NCBI GenBank assembly: GCA_026225945.1 | Contig: JAMJFZ010003581.1 | Location: forward strand, 7,878,501 to 7,942,500 | From: Cricetomys ansorgei | Taxonomy: Eukaryota; Chordata; Mammalia; Rodentia; Nesomyidae | Direction of reading: 5' to 3' | Length of the DNA: 64,000 nt | Part shown: in pieces, positions 1 to 11,169 of the stretch | How positions within the stretch are numbered: the first letter of the stretch is position 1 | Layout: each line of letters begins with the position of its first letter | Position numbers and translations under genes: made by a program | Notes under the pieces: generated by a model | Databases searched by the model: none | Seen by the model: the letters and a program-made list of their open reading frames with translations, nothing else | Told to the model about the DNA's origin: nothing

Positions 1-145
1 AACTCCCTCTCTTCTCTTTATACAGCCCAAGACCTTAGACCATGGAATGGAGTCGCCCACATCTTAGAGAAAGTCTTCGCACCTAAATTAACCGAATTTA
101 GAAACTCCCTCGCAGACATGCCCAGAGCTCTGTACCCTCGGTGAT
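1..145 (-). mobile_element. Rodent LTR-like fragment, truncated by window edge
   Basis: The pattern of TTTATACAGCCCAAGACC, a GCCCACATC core, an AATTAA-containing stretch and GACATGCCC follows the same framework as the central part of the LTR at 59989-60402 (TTATAGAACCC, then AATTAAGG, then GACTTGCC). By that comparison the sense strand is minus. The element runs off the left edge, so its other end cannot be seen. Family assignment is by resemblance only. Confidence 0.35.
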
Positions 146-1018
146 ACTAGATCCAGTGAAGCTGGCAATCCGTGTTGATTGTCACAGTAGGCCTCTGAGA
201 AAGATGAAAGCCTCTGCCTGGCTGTGAGAAGCACTGGATGGTATGTGGCACAGGCCATCTCATAAAGAGCATTTCAGCCATGTCACAAAGTAGCGTTCTA
301 CTATGTAGGCTTAAGGTGGATATCCATGTTTTTAGATCATCCAATGATATTAAGACACCGAGAGAAAACTAGAGGCTATAGATTAGTGGAGAGGGGGATT
401 GCACAAAAATAAAAATGAGGCTTTGTTAACAATCCTAGAGGGAGGGAGAATAAATATAATGGTAATGGCTATATTCGCATTAACAATAATAATAATAATA
501 ATAATCATGAGTCCAATTCTGTCAGCAGCAGAGCATGGAGGAGATAGCAATTCTTTATATGAACATCTAATATAGACAAAGAGAATCCAAAGACAAGTAA
601 GTCTTTCTAGTTTGAGTAACTGTAAAACTGGAATTGGCGAATGAGGTCATGGCATGGGCCCGTTGGCACCCAGTGCATACCCTATCACTAAGCAAGTGCA
701 CCCATCCATCATTCTTTGTGAGTGCGCTTCCTTTATAGCTAAGTCTTCCTCTGGAGAATTAGCTTCAAGCTGTAGGGGCCACCTCGCCTCAGAATGCCCC
801 CAAGACTATATACTTCCCTCAACTGCTCAGGTTCACTGACTGACTGATGCAGGATCTGAAAAGGCAGGCCCCTCTCCTCAGTGAGGGGTACCTCCAGCAC
901 CCCTCACTCTCTGATGCTACCTGGGATTAGGCTGAAGCTAGATATCAGCTTGCCTCCCCTTCCTGCTCAGATTCTTTACAAGCTATCTCCTGAGTCCTCT
1001 CCCTCAATAAATACCTTG
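146..1018. other. Mostly unrecognised sequence
   Basis: No gene or repeat family was recognised. It holds a short (AAT)n run at 484-505 and a small hairpin, CCCCTC...GAGGGG, at 869-888. The last 60 bases contain CAATAAAT at 1005-1012, which looks like a poly(A) signal and could be the end of an old LTR just before the candidate LTR at 1025, but this is not secure. Confidence 0.4.
484..505. repeat. (AAT)n microsatellite
   Basis: About seven perfect copies of AAT. Confidence 0.9.
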
Positions 1019-1024
1019 CCCAAG

Positions 1025-1504
1025 TGTGGCAGGAACAACGTCTGCTGCTGAACGGCGTGTGTATGTGGCCTGCCAAACAGTGCATGCAAGCAGCTTGGCA
1101 GTTTGACAAGCAGCATGAATACACGGCCTGTCAAACTGTGCACGCGTGGATCGCTCACACACGGTAAGACAGTGCGTGCGCACACACACGCTCATGCGCA
1201 GCGCGCACACACACACACACGGCTCACGTGCTCAGTTGGACTCCCACTTAGGGCTAGCCTGGGACATGCCCCAGGGATAAGCCTGCTGAGGGGCACAGAG
1301 ACAGATGACATGGTGAGTTGCAAGCAAGCCAACACTATAGAGTCACAACAGCAGTCTACAATCCAGGAGCCAATGGACCACTGGGCGAAGGTTTAAAAGG
1401 GGTCCTTCCTCCTAGAATAAAAAAGTACGCTTTTTGCCTCTTACCTGACTCACAGAGCCTGTGTTGTCGACTCTGGGCTAGCTAACTTCCCTCCATTCCC
1501 CACC
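1025..1504 (+). mobile_element. Candidate solo LTR, CpG-rich
   Basis: The segment starts with TG and has LTR-like signals in the right order on the plus strand: a CpG-dense upstream part (about 1050-1220), a TATA-like TTTAAAAGG at 1392-1400, and an AATAAA at 1416-1421 followed by a T-rich stretch. The hexamer CCCAAG lies directly before it (1019-1024) and again at 1505-1510, as a target-site duplication would. The right boundary is imperfect because the expected CA is two bases away, in a C run. No primer-binding site or coding remnant follows, so if real it is a solo LTR. It could instead be a unique CpG-rich regulatory segment. Confidence 0.4.
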
Positions 1505-1510
1505 CCCAAG

Positions 1511-2879
1511 GGTCCTGGAACTGGGTCTAGCAAGCAGCAACAGCAGGTACAAAATCCTCAGCAACACCCAAGAATGTCTGTCACAGAGCTCTGTCTCAGA
1601 TCTCAGAAAACCAACTTATGGCAGATAGCAAGATAGCTAGGAAGAGAAGATGGCTTTGAGGCAATGATTTCAGCCTGAAATGTTTCCAGAAACACTAGTA
1701 TTTATTTTTAATGTGAAATCAAATATCAGATAAACGTGGCTTTATATCTACGACTTCCTCATCTTGTAGTCTTAGGCAAGATAATGCAACTATGGGTGGG
1801 TCACAGGTGTGCCTAGGTCTCTCTGTCTTCCATACTGTCTCTAGATGACACCTGAAGCAGCTGGAGCCCAAGGCCAGTTACCTCCTCCTTGAGTAATTCT
1901 GTCAACAAGTTCATATATTATCAATTTTGTTTGTGACTAGAACTGAAACATCCAGAGTGCGCTGGTTAAACTCACAGAAGCTCTAGTTTCCATATGCAAA
2001 GTCAAATTCCTTATTCTTCAGCTACAGGCATGAGATAAAATAACATGGTAAAGCCTAAGATAAGAAGCCAAGAGTAAGCCCAATCAGTGGCAGCTGCTAT
2101 CATTAACGTTGTCCCCTGGGAAGACTCCTGGCATTACCTCTGCTCAGGCAAAATCTAAACTAATGTAGGCTTCTGGGCTCTGATCCAAACGCTGTTTCCT
2201 TTTTTTTTTTTTTTTTCCGTTCTTTCTTGTTTAAGGGAAGCAAGACAGAGTCTGCCAAGTGACAGCTTAGATTGCTCTCTCTGGAGCCTCATGTATGTTT
2301 TATACCAAAATGATGGTAAGATAAGTAGAGGACAGGTTGAAGAAGAAGAATAAAACCAAGGCCACTCCCTAACATGGTTCAGCACTTGCAATATTCCCGA
2401 AAATGAGCCATGCCCTTCATCTCATCACTTTGATGGCTCTGGGCATGCCTTATTTATAGACAACAACTGGTACAGAACTTCAAAGGGGGCACATAGCCAA
2501 GGCCAAGATGTGAAGGGAACACTTTGAAGTGCTAAATTCTCAATTCAGAACAGTACACAACAGGTCTGGAGACCCAACTGCAAACCATGCCAAGAATGTC
2601 CATTTGTCCCCCACAGCATGGTAGATGGTCAAAACCCTTTATGTCCATCCCAGAAGTGCAGCTGTCAGCCAAGGCAGGTGACACTGTGGGCTTGACTTCC
2701 TGCCACAGTGAGACAAATTTCCATATTTACCAAACAAAGCCATGACCATCAGATATTGGCTTCCAGAAAAGGAACACTTAATTTTCTTCATACAGAAACA
2801 CAAAAGCCCAGGATAGCTAAAACAATCCTGTTTAAGAAAAGAGCTGCCATAGGTACCACCAGGTATCCCTGATTTCTAT
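1511..2879. other. No feature recognised
   Basis: Ordinary single-copy-looking sequence without a recognised family or exon. The only structure is a poly-T run of about 18 at 2199-2216, which could be the tail of a worn antisense retroelement. Confidence 0.4.
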
Positions 2880-2889
2880 GCCTGAGCTA

Positions 2890-4010
2890 TAGTAATAAAA
2901 ATAGCATAGTAGTGACACAAAAGCAGACATGTTAATCAGTGGAATTGAACTGAAGACCCAGACATAAACCTACACAATCACAGACCCTTGATTTTTTTAT
3001 AAAGAAGCCAGAAACACACATTGGAAAAAAAGAATCTTTAACAAATGGTGCTGGTCACGCTAGATGTCTGCATGTAGAAGAACGCAAATAGATTCATATT
3101 TATCACCTTGCACAAAAGTCAAATCTAAATGGATCAAAGACCTCAACATAAACTCAAATACATTGAACATGATAGAAGAGAAAGTGGGGTATAGCCTTGA
3201 ACATATTGGCACAGGAAAAGACATTTTGAACAGAACACTGTTAGCACAGGTACTAAGATCAACAAGTAGTAAATATGACCCCATAAAACTGAAGAGCTTC
3301 TACACAGCAAAGGACACCATCATTCAGACAGAGCAGCAGCGTATAGGATGGGGAAAGATTTTTTTTTTTTTTTTTTTTTACCAACTACACATCCAATAAA
3401 AGGCTAATATTGAAAATCCATAAAGAATTCAAAATTCTAAATACCAAGAAAACAAATAACCCAATTAAATGTGAGGTACAGATTTAAACAGAGAAAAAGA
3501 GGAAACCAAAATGGCTGAGAAATTTTCAACATCCTTAGTCATCGGGAAATGCAAATCAAAACTACTTTGAGATTTCATCTTACAACCATCAGAATGGTTA
3601 ACATCAGTAAAACAAATGGCAGCTCATACTGGCGAGGATGTAGAGTAAGGGGAAATACTCATCCATTACTGTCAGAGTGCAAACTTGTACAGCCACTATG
3701 GAAATCAGTGTGGTGGTTCCTCAGGAAGATGAGAATTGATCTACCTCAAGTTCCAGCTATATCACTCTTGGGAATATATCTAACGGACTCCTACAGAGAC
3801 ACTTGCTCAACCATATCCATTTGCTCTAGTCATAAAAGCTAGAAATTGAAAACAACATAAGTGTCCCTCAGTAGATGAAAAGATAACATTACTCATGTGT
3901 TAAAACATGACATCATGAAATTTGTGGGTAAGTAGATGGGACTAGAAAAAAAATCACTGAGTGAGGTAACCCAGAACCAGAAAGACAAATATGGTATATA
4001 ATTGCTTATA
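2890..4010 (+). pseudogene. L1 ORF2 C-terminal fragment (broken reverse-transcriptase protein)
   Basis: Two open pieces translate to the C-terminal region of L1 ORF2p downstream of the reverse transcriptase domain. At 3064-3360 I read stretches such as SLEHIGTGKDILNRT and IKLKSFYTAKDT; at 3549-3820 there are QIKTTLRFHLTTIRM and CKLVQPLWKSVWWFLRK, the conserved C-terminal part. The frame is lost at the poly-T (3359-3379), again before 3549, and by a stop near 3840, although homology continues to about 4010. It cannot encode a functional protein. Confidence 0.9.
3359..3379. repeat. Poly-T tract inside L1 ORF2
   Basis: An uninterrupted run of about 21 T follows GGGAAAGA where related L1 copies have a short T/C stretch before ACCAAC. 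Homology continues directly after the run. Confidence 0.9.
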
Positions 4011-4349
4011 TATGAATATTAGCTGTTATGTCAATGACAACCAAGCTACAATACATAAAACCACAGAGGTTAGGTACAGAGTAATGGACTGGAGGTGGGG
4101 CAGATAGATCTCATTAGGAAAGGAAATAGAATCAATAGTTATGGATGGATGCTGGGAAGACCAGAAGATCAATCAAGTGGATAAAGGAAGAGAAGAGGGG
4201 GACTAAGGAACATGAGGAGAGAAATCTAAACTTAAGTGTCATTTGAAGGGTAGTATGGAAACTCAATACAGTAGAAGCTTCCTAAAATATACAGATTTTT
4301 ATATTCCTAAAATATGCAGGCAAAACCCTCAAAGTAGAAGGCTGTCCTG

Positions 4350-4351
<2 letters not shown>

Positions 4352-4405
<54 letters not shown>
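4352..4405. repeat. (CA)n microsatellite
   Basis: About 27 uninterrupted CA units in the distal part of the L1 3'UTR; probably length-variable. Confidence 0.97.
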
Positions 4406-4406
<1 letters not shown>

Positions 4407-4430
4407 ACAGGGTTAGGGGAAGAAGGAGGA

Positions 4431-7364
4431 ATTGTTAAAAGAAAGACAGGTAGATGAATGTGATGAAGCAGACATCCTCATCTTCTTACCAGCCAAATAC
4501 CCCAACGTGGGGAGAAGGAAAGTAAAGATTGGGCCCCTTTGTAACTGAGTACAACAGTTACAAGTCATAAACCCAAAGTCTCCCCGGCAACAAACTTAGA
4601 CAGGTGAAATAGTGTCCAAATGGGTTATGAGCACTAAAATACTGCAAAGACACATTAAAACAGTGCTCAAAGGAGAATAGGTGGGAGTGGAATGGGACAG
4701 ACCGCGTCGCGGGCTGAACTGGGAGATATGAGCGAGAAAGAGATGTGAGCACAGAATATTTGTCATGTATGGTTTCTTTGGTTAGTTCCTTAAATGCCTT
4801 CTTGTCTCTCACCTGGACCGCTGAATTAATGTACCATCACCACATCCCTTCCCTCACTGAGTGACTTTAACCAAGGGTTGGACCAAGTTCAAGAGCTGCA
4901 CACAATGTCGTAGGCAGCGATTTCAGGTAGTTAGGGACAAAGCCAGAATCACCTTCTGAACTGTCCCCTCTACACAGGCTGCTTTTCCATCTGCCTTCAT
5001 AGCTACTGTTTTACAAAAGTCTGCAGACAAGGAATATTTTCCCAAGGTCTTTTTTTTTTTTTTAAGAGAAAAGGATCACCACTCTCAGGGTCGTTCATAA
5101 TCTGACGACACTATAGAAATGACCTACTTTCACCTTAATCCGCTGTGGATGGCACCCTCTTGAGAACTGACTCCCCTTTGCTGCCTACATGTGGCAGTAG
5201 AGAAAGATCAAGGTTTGACTCCTGCAGTCCCCAATTTCTCTGCCTTTCACACCCTTCCTGTCAGACAAACATAATTGATCTGCTTTGTCGAAGAGTTCCA
5301 TGAACAAACAAGTGTGAGCAAATGCTGTGATCTACAAATAAATGGTATATTCAAGTGCAAAAGCTTAGTGTTATTTGACATTTTTACTGAAATACTATTG
5401 GTGCAATCACATGCTGCATGCTTTAAAAAACTGGAGAAGGATAGTGCGAGAATGAACATCTTAAAGACACATGTGACCCGTAACGATAGTAAGAAAATCA
5501 AATATTCTGAAGTTACTATTTGTTTAATTGATTTCAGTAAAATTAATATATTAAAATCAATGGAAAAAAAAAACATGAGGTTAAATAAAACAATTTCAAA
5601 AGTGCGCATATGATCTTAATAATTTGCTTCTATGACAGAACATAGGAGTATCTGATGGACATGCACCCTACCCACCAGCTCCATAGAAAGTCCCCTTCTA
5701 CCCAGTGACTCATGATCATCCTGTCTCTGGGGAGCCTTCTAATCCCCTGCACACACTTGACAGACATCAGCACAGCTTCAGAAGTGCAACACAAGATTCC
5801 TGAAATGTGATCCCCAAATCGAGGTCCTGCTGTCCTGGACACAGTTGTTCATAGTGGAAAAAATGTCCCTGTGTTATTCAGCCTGATTGGCAGTATCTGC
5901 TGAGGAAGGTGGAAAATTTGCAAGGGATTTGGTGGCCCCACCTGCCCCCTCTCCTCCTGAAGGGAGACAGCTGCCTTCCCTCAGTGCATGCCATCTCCTG
6001 TCCAAGAATTAAGAGATCTGACTGTACTCCCAGGTGCCCTGGACTCAAAGCTGCCTGGAGAAGCCACACAGAAGACCCCAGCATAAGCAAGATATTCATT
6101 CAGGGAAACAGCTGCTTCTAAGAAACCAGAGTGGAACCAAAATGAATCACGCTAAAGTTGCTGAACCCAACAAATGTGAATTTAAAATAAAACTTAAGCA
6201 TTAAACGTCAGTTTTGACAGACTAAAAAATGGAGAGGAGGAAAGGGGGAGTTCTGTTTTTCAAATATATATTTATATACTGAACTTTTATGATAAGTACA
6301 CAGTTAATTTTTAGTATAGCTTAAATAGAAACGAGTGAAAATAAGCACATACTTTCCTACAACTGATTCCAGATGAAGCTAATATACCAAAGTGCTCATG
6401 GACTCATTCCAAGATCTCTCTCAACTTAAGGGCTTTGGAGAGTCCTATCCTCCCTGTGCCTTGAGTCATCAGTCCCCCTACTCCTAGGCAGCACTGGATG
6501 GCAGGGGTCTATACACAGATATGTGCCAAAGTCCCAAGAGAAACAAAAAAAAAATGCTCTCATCTGGAGTTGGGTTGGGTGACTGTCGCCATCCCTTCAT
6601 CCCTTCTTCACAGTAAGTTGGCTGATGGGACAAATTCTGGGGTAATGGGGAAAGGAAACCTAAAACAGAACTGAATTTAAAAACAGGACTGAAGTTGCAA
6701 TCATCCCTCCGGATCTTTATGGAATGCATCTCAAGAACCTCTGAGACGACCACAATCTTCCGTGTTTGAGTCGCTGGAACAGTATAGAACAACAGTGTTT
6801 TCTTGTAACCTATGCGCATTCTCCCACATACTTTTAATCATCTCTACATTATTTATAATACCTAGTGCATTGCAAATGCCAGATAAATATAGTCCATCAC
6901 TTAGAGAATAATGTCAATGAAAAAAGATTTATACACATTTGGAAGGTACCCAACTTTTCTCCAAATATTTTCTCACAGAGTCGACAGAACCTGTGTATCT
7001 GAGTCTGGTGAATATGAAGAGTTGATTATATACAGCGTCATAGAGGAGGGTCAGAAAGCAGAGGTTGGCACTAAAAGAGTCTCTTGGAGACATGACATTC
7101 AATGCAACAAACAAGTCAAGTCTTCTGAGAGAAAAACAGCCTCACTGGAACTGTGAAAGCATTTAGTGAGTTTGGGTCTCACAATTGCAACCTAATACAG
7201 GTTTCTGTTTATTATCCATTTCCATGGCTTCATGAACTATATATGCGCCAGTGACTCAAGTATTCTAAGCTCCTGACCTGAATGTCCAACTGCCAGCACG
7301 GTATTTCCACTCGGCTAGCTCTCAGACACCCGAAACTCAGCAAGCTCAAAGACTTTGAGCCCTT
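4431..7364. other. No feature recognised (2.9 kb)
   Basis: The longest stretch in the left half with no repeat family or gene that I recognise. Open frames here (for example 5275-5613 plus and 6484-6819 minus) overlap on opposite strands, lack domain-like patterns and show no splice or start context. A poly-T run lies near 5050-5063. The low repeat content makes this a reasonable place to test for conservation. Confidence 0.4.
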
Positions 7365-7640
7365 GATCTTCAGTCTGCAATCTCTTACTCCTTTGGTGTT
7401 CTCTATCTCCAGGAATAGCTCAGTCATTCACACAGGAACCCATACTAGAAACCTTAGATTCATTCTTGACAGTGTAGCTTTCCACTTCCAATCAGTCACA
7501 AATCACAGACTCGACCTCTAACTGTTTCAAACCCATCGCCCTTTACCACCTCCACTGTGATGCCCCTTGGCAAGCGAGTACCAACCTCAATCCCCTAGGA
7601 TTCAGCTTGTCACTTCATATCCACACTCACTCTTCCAATC
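7365..7640. mobile_element. Ancient mammalian interspersed repeat, class uncertain
   Basis: The order CTTAGATTCATTCTTGACAG, then CAATCAGTCACAAATC, then ACCACCTCCACTGTGATGCC matches a mammal-wide repeat I remember, in which a 'rattle' of TTGACTC...CCAATC...CACCTCCACC is typical. The opposite orientation of the same family appears at 21340-21600. Divergence is high and the class was not verified. Confidence 0.35.
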
Positions 7641-7759
7641 TATTTGACTAAGTTTCTAAATTGATTGTTTGCCAAAGTGGAAAAACCCCAGTTGATACTT
7701 TTTCTCCTTAGAATGACTAGATGACTTCCTAATAAAGAATTGGTAATGGCTCTGTCTAA

Positions 7760-7925
7760 TATTTCATTCATTCACAATGACTATGTGCCGAGCACTGCTC
7801 AAGCTCTAAAATTCAGCAAGGGGTGAAATGGATGAAAACCACTACCTCCAAGAAACTTGCAGGCTACTGGTAGAAACAGAAAATAAACAAGAGAAGTAAA
7901 ATTGGTACCATTTAGACTGTGGTAA
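7760..7925. mobile_element. Ancient mammalian repeat fragment
   Basis: ATTTCATTCATTCACAATGA followed by CTATGTGCCGAGCACTGCTC is the familiar 'CATTCATTCAACAAATATTTATTGAGC...TATGTGCCAGGCACTG' start of an old mammalian repeat. Similar starts appear near 19995 and 58960. Confidence 0.45.
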
Positions 7926-9361
7926 GGTGAAAACTAAGGAGGAAAGGAAACATCGGGAGAGATAGAAGAGTTCTGCTCTTTTACTTCTGTAGTTCTGCTT
8001 CTGGCTAACTGTTCTTGTTAACTGAAATATGTCAACCCAGGGTGTGGATCTTGTGCTCAAAAGCTCATCCTGACAGAGGCTCCAGTCTTGATTCCCAAAT
8101 ACACTGTGTAGCCTTAAGCTGGCTAATAAAGACTTTCTATTGGCTTGAACCTGTGTCCAAATAGTTGTCTCCAAGGGGATACCTCACAGCAGCGCTATCC
8201 TCACCATTCTGTCCATACGGCAAAAGAGAATCCACTCCACCTTTCTACAGATGTGGTCAAAATCAAGCTGAGAAAATGAACTTAAGTCTCTCGGAACAGA
8301 ATCTTCTCCTCTTGACACTTTTGCTCATTCCATGGTACAAATTTAAGGAACTGGAAGGGGAAACCAGTCTTCAGTAAAGAAAAGATGAAAAGATGTCACC
8401 AATGCTCAAATCTTCACCTTAACCAAGTACCTCCATCACAGTGTCTTATGTCCTCCTGGATCTCATCGAAATATGCCCCAACCAGACACATTCCACCCTC
8501 GTCTTGTCCCTGACCAAATGAGTATCTTCTTAAGCAAGTCTCTCTCCTCCAATCTCCTGGAACAATGGAGTCCTCTTCTTGTCTCTCAAATCCAGGACAC
8601 TCCCCCCTATGCCCCTCCCTTTCTTTCTGCCTTTCAATCTCTCTCCCTCTGTTCCCTCCCCTCTCTCCACAGCCATTATTCTTCCTCAAACTCCAGAACC
8701 ATTTGCCTAAATCACTATCTATATATCCTGATTTGCCTTACTTCTCAGGGGGTGGAAGGCTCCTCATATCACAATAGAGTGGAAATGCACCCTGGGGTGA
8801 TCTCAAAACATGAATTTGTAATGCTTTTTCTTGGGTACATGTGGAATCCGTGTTTGCTTTTGGCCAAAGGACTGCGGTAAAGGTGCTAGCATGTCCCTGT
8901 TTTGATTACATTCCATTACAAAATATTCCATCCAGCAGACTAGAATGGGAGCTTCTTGCTGACTATAAAAAAGTAAACTGCTATGCTAGGAGCTGCCTGT
9001 GGGAGCCATAAGGAACTGTGGGTAACCTCTAGAAAGTAAGGGAGGTCTCCAGAGGACAGTCAGAAAGCCAGGGTTCTCAATGAAATGAATACTACCAAAA
9101 ATCTAAATGAACTTAGAGACAGATCGTTCTCCAGTCAGGTCTGTAGATGAGCATATAGAGGTAGTGACACCTTAACTGTAGCCTGAGACTCTGAACAGGG
9201 AGTCCAATTACAATGTGCTTGATCAGGGAAGTAATCAACTAGAAAAAGATAAATGTGTATTGTTTTAAAACAAAATTTGTAATGAATTGTTACTCAGGAA
9301 CAGACACTTTTTAAAAAGCACTAATCAGTATTTAAACTAATAAAAAAGTTCGCTAGACCAA
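7926..9361. other. No feature recognised
   Basis: Contains a pyrimidine-rich stretch at about 8580-8670 that ends in a splice-acceptor-like CTCTCCACAG, and a 135-codon open frame at 8473-8880. No matching donor, start context or domain supports an exon. The remainder is unremarkable. Confidence 0.35.
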
Positions 9362-10135
9362 TTTTAAATAGCTTTATTGATGTACAACTGACATATTAAA
9401 GACTAAATTAAGACATATTGTTTGGTACGTTCTGGCATTCATGTGCATTCATAAGAATGCCACTATGATAACATTAGTGAAAGGATCTATCCCTCTCAGA
9501 AGGTTCCACATTCATACGGTTAGGTTTGAATCAAAGGCAGTGGTTCTCAACCTTCCTAACGCTACAACCCCTATACAGTTTTTCATGTTGTGGTGACCCC
9601 CAACCATAAGATTATTTTTGTTGCTACTTCATAACTATAATTTTGCCAGTTCTGACTAGTAATGTAGTATCTGATATGCAGATGGTCTTAGGTGACCCCT
9701 GTGAATGGTTTGTTCAACCCCCAGAGGTGTCACAACCTACAGGATGAGAACTACTGCTTTAAGGTATTTTAATATCCAATTATTCTGACACCACTTGCTG
9801 AAGACTCCTTTGCCCACCAGATCTGTTTCTACCTTTGTTTTTAAAAAAAAAAAAAATTTGTCTCTGTGAAGGTTTATTTCTGTACTCTCTACACTCTATT
9901 TTGTTGCTTTGTCTTTCCTTTTAAATTAAACTATACTTTATTTATGTGTGTGCATGCATGAACTCATGCATGTAGGGAGAACATGTAGAAATAAGATGAG
10001 AGTAGAGATAAGAAGACAACAATTTGGAAAAAAAAATTATATAACTCTTTGAAACCACAAGCCGGGTATATTTCTCCACTCTTTAATCTTTAGTTTCTCT
10101 TAGCAGTGTCTTGTAATTCGCAGTAGAATATCTAA
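9362..10135 (-). mobile_element. Old L1 (L1M-like), antisense, interrupted
   Basis: TAGCTTTATTGATGTACAAC at 9370-9389 is the antisense of a typical old L1 3' part. After the URR1-like element, ACACCACTTGCTGAAGACTC (about 9790), GGTTTATTTCTG with CTCTATTTTGTTG (about 9870) and CTTAGCAGTGTCTTGTAATT (about 10099) follow L1 ORF2 antisense order. Part of 9930-10030 is instead B3-SINE-like (TTTATGTGTGTGCATGCATG then GAAGACAAC). The copy is fragmentary and internal gaps are likely. Confidence 0.55.
9538..9756. mobile_element. URR1-like rodent hAT-type DNA transposon, copy 1
   Basis: A 219-bp element with terminal inverted repeats: CAGTGGTTCTCAACC at the left and a diverged inverse, GGATGAGAACTACTG, at the right. 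The interior (GTTGTGGTGACCCCCAACCA) is the well-known rodent non-autonomous element, which I recall as URR1 (hAT-Charlie). It has no coding capacity. The flanking 8-mers ATCAAAGG and CTTTAAGG match only in part, so the duplication has decayed or the edges are off by a few bases. Confidence 0.8.
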
Positions 10136-10203
10136 TTAAACAAAACTCTTACATCTGTCCCTTCATTGTAGGGTGTCCACTAGACTCCCCTTACCCACCC
10201 CCA

Positions 10204-10204
<1 letters not shown>

Positions 10205-10251
<47 letters not shown>
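10205..10251. repeat. (CA)n microsatellite
   Basis: About 23 uninterrupted CA units after a C-rich stretch. Confidence 0.97.
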
Positions 10252-10253
<2 letters not shown>

Positions 10254-10479
10254 CAGCCTAGAGGCTATATGAAAGCAATAAGGTAGAAATATCCTTGAGC
10301 CCCGTCTCTGTTTTGTCTCTTCCGGACTGCTATTCAGTCACTGATTTCGCCGTCTCTGAAACCTCATTTTGCACCCATCTCTGAGAGTTTTCTGTTGTTT
10401 TAGGCTGAAGGGTAAATCTGTTTCCTGTTACTATATCTCAGTAAAAGCCATGCTTGACTAAGCTGGTTTTTACTTCTCC

Positions 10480-10790
10480 CCAATATCCTTTCCGTTTCCT
10501 GCTTTGGAGCTTTGTTCAGCTTCATTTATTTGAAGTACATACTCCTCCATGTTTTCCTACAATGATTCTTGACTATTTCTCAATGCCCATCTTGAATGTT
10601 AGCTTCTCTAAGGACATCTCTACCCCAAGCCAGCAACATTCTCTGCATGTTTCTGCCTTCCCCCTCTTCTATTTATATTGCATTTTTCTGTTTAGACTAT
10701 AAATCCTCAAAGACAAGACCCAGAATTTATTGCTTACTGCCTGGTGAAGACCTCAGCACACAACAGTCAGTTCATAAACTCTTGTCGACC
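10480..10790 (+). mobile_element. L2-like fragment
   Basis: TTTAGACTATAAATCCTCAA followed by AGACAAGACCCAGAATTTAT resembles the L2 3' segment (GACTGTAAGCTCCTTGAGGGCAGGGAC). The preceding pyrimidine-rich part is compatible with L2 but not diagnostic. Confidence 0.4.
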
Positions 10791-10956
10791 TACAAATTGG
10801 GACAGTCCCAACAATGGCTCTTTCCTCACACACATGGCCTATTGGTAGGCAGGGTTTTGTTTTTCGCCCCTTCTGAAAACAATAAACAATTTTCTCATTC
10901 AACTCCACCATTGCTTAGTGGAATAAGAAGTTTCTACAGGTATACCTAGGTCAAAG

Positions 10957-10963
10957 TGTGTGC

Positions 10964-11000
<37 letters not shown>

Positions 11001-11116
11001 CATCTATGTGTCTGTGTGTGCATATTTGTGTCTACACGTATGTGTGTGTGTGTGTGTGTGTGCATCTGTGTGTGTGTCTGTGTGTCTGAGTGTCCATGTG
11101 TGTGCATCTATGTGTA

Positions 11117-11166
<50 letters not shown>

Positions 11167-11169
11167 TGC
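10957..11169. repeat. Long compound (TG)n microsatellite
   Basis: More than 200 bp of TG with interspersed CG, CA, TC and TA units; the purest runs are at 10969-10993, 11041-11061 and 11121-11159. It gives long Cys/Val-rich false open frames. It directly abuts the 3'-tail side of the antisense B1 that follows. Confidence 0.95.

Larger units (their letters stand above)
2880..4430 (+). mobile_element. L1 LINE, 5'-truncated, ORF2 end plus 3'UTR
   Basis: The sequence follows the last third of rodent L1 ORF2 from the TAGTAATAAAAATAGCAT region onward and then passes into a purine-rich 3'UTR ending at a (CA)n tract. It is a 5'-truncated, inactive copy in sense orientation. Several frameshifts and a poly-T of about 20 bases interrupt the reading frame. 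The 3' boundary is approximate because the tail merges with the CA repeat and a GGAAGAAGG purine stretch. Confidence 0.9.

Noticed and set aside
8473..8880. 135-codon open frame with an acceptor-like site at its centre
   Set aside because: No domain, no start context, no donor, and a shifted overlapping frame is also open because of pyrimidine bias.
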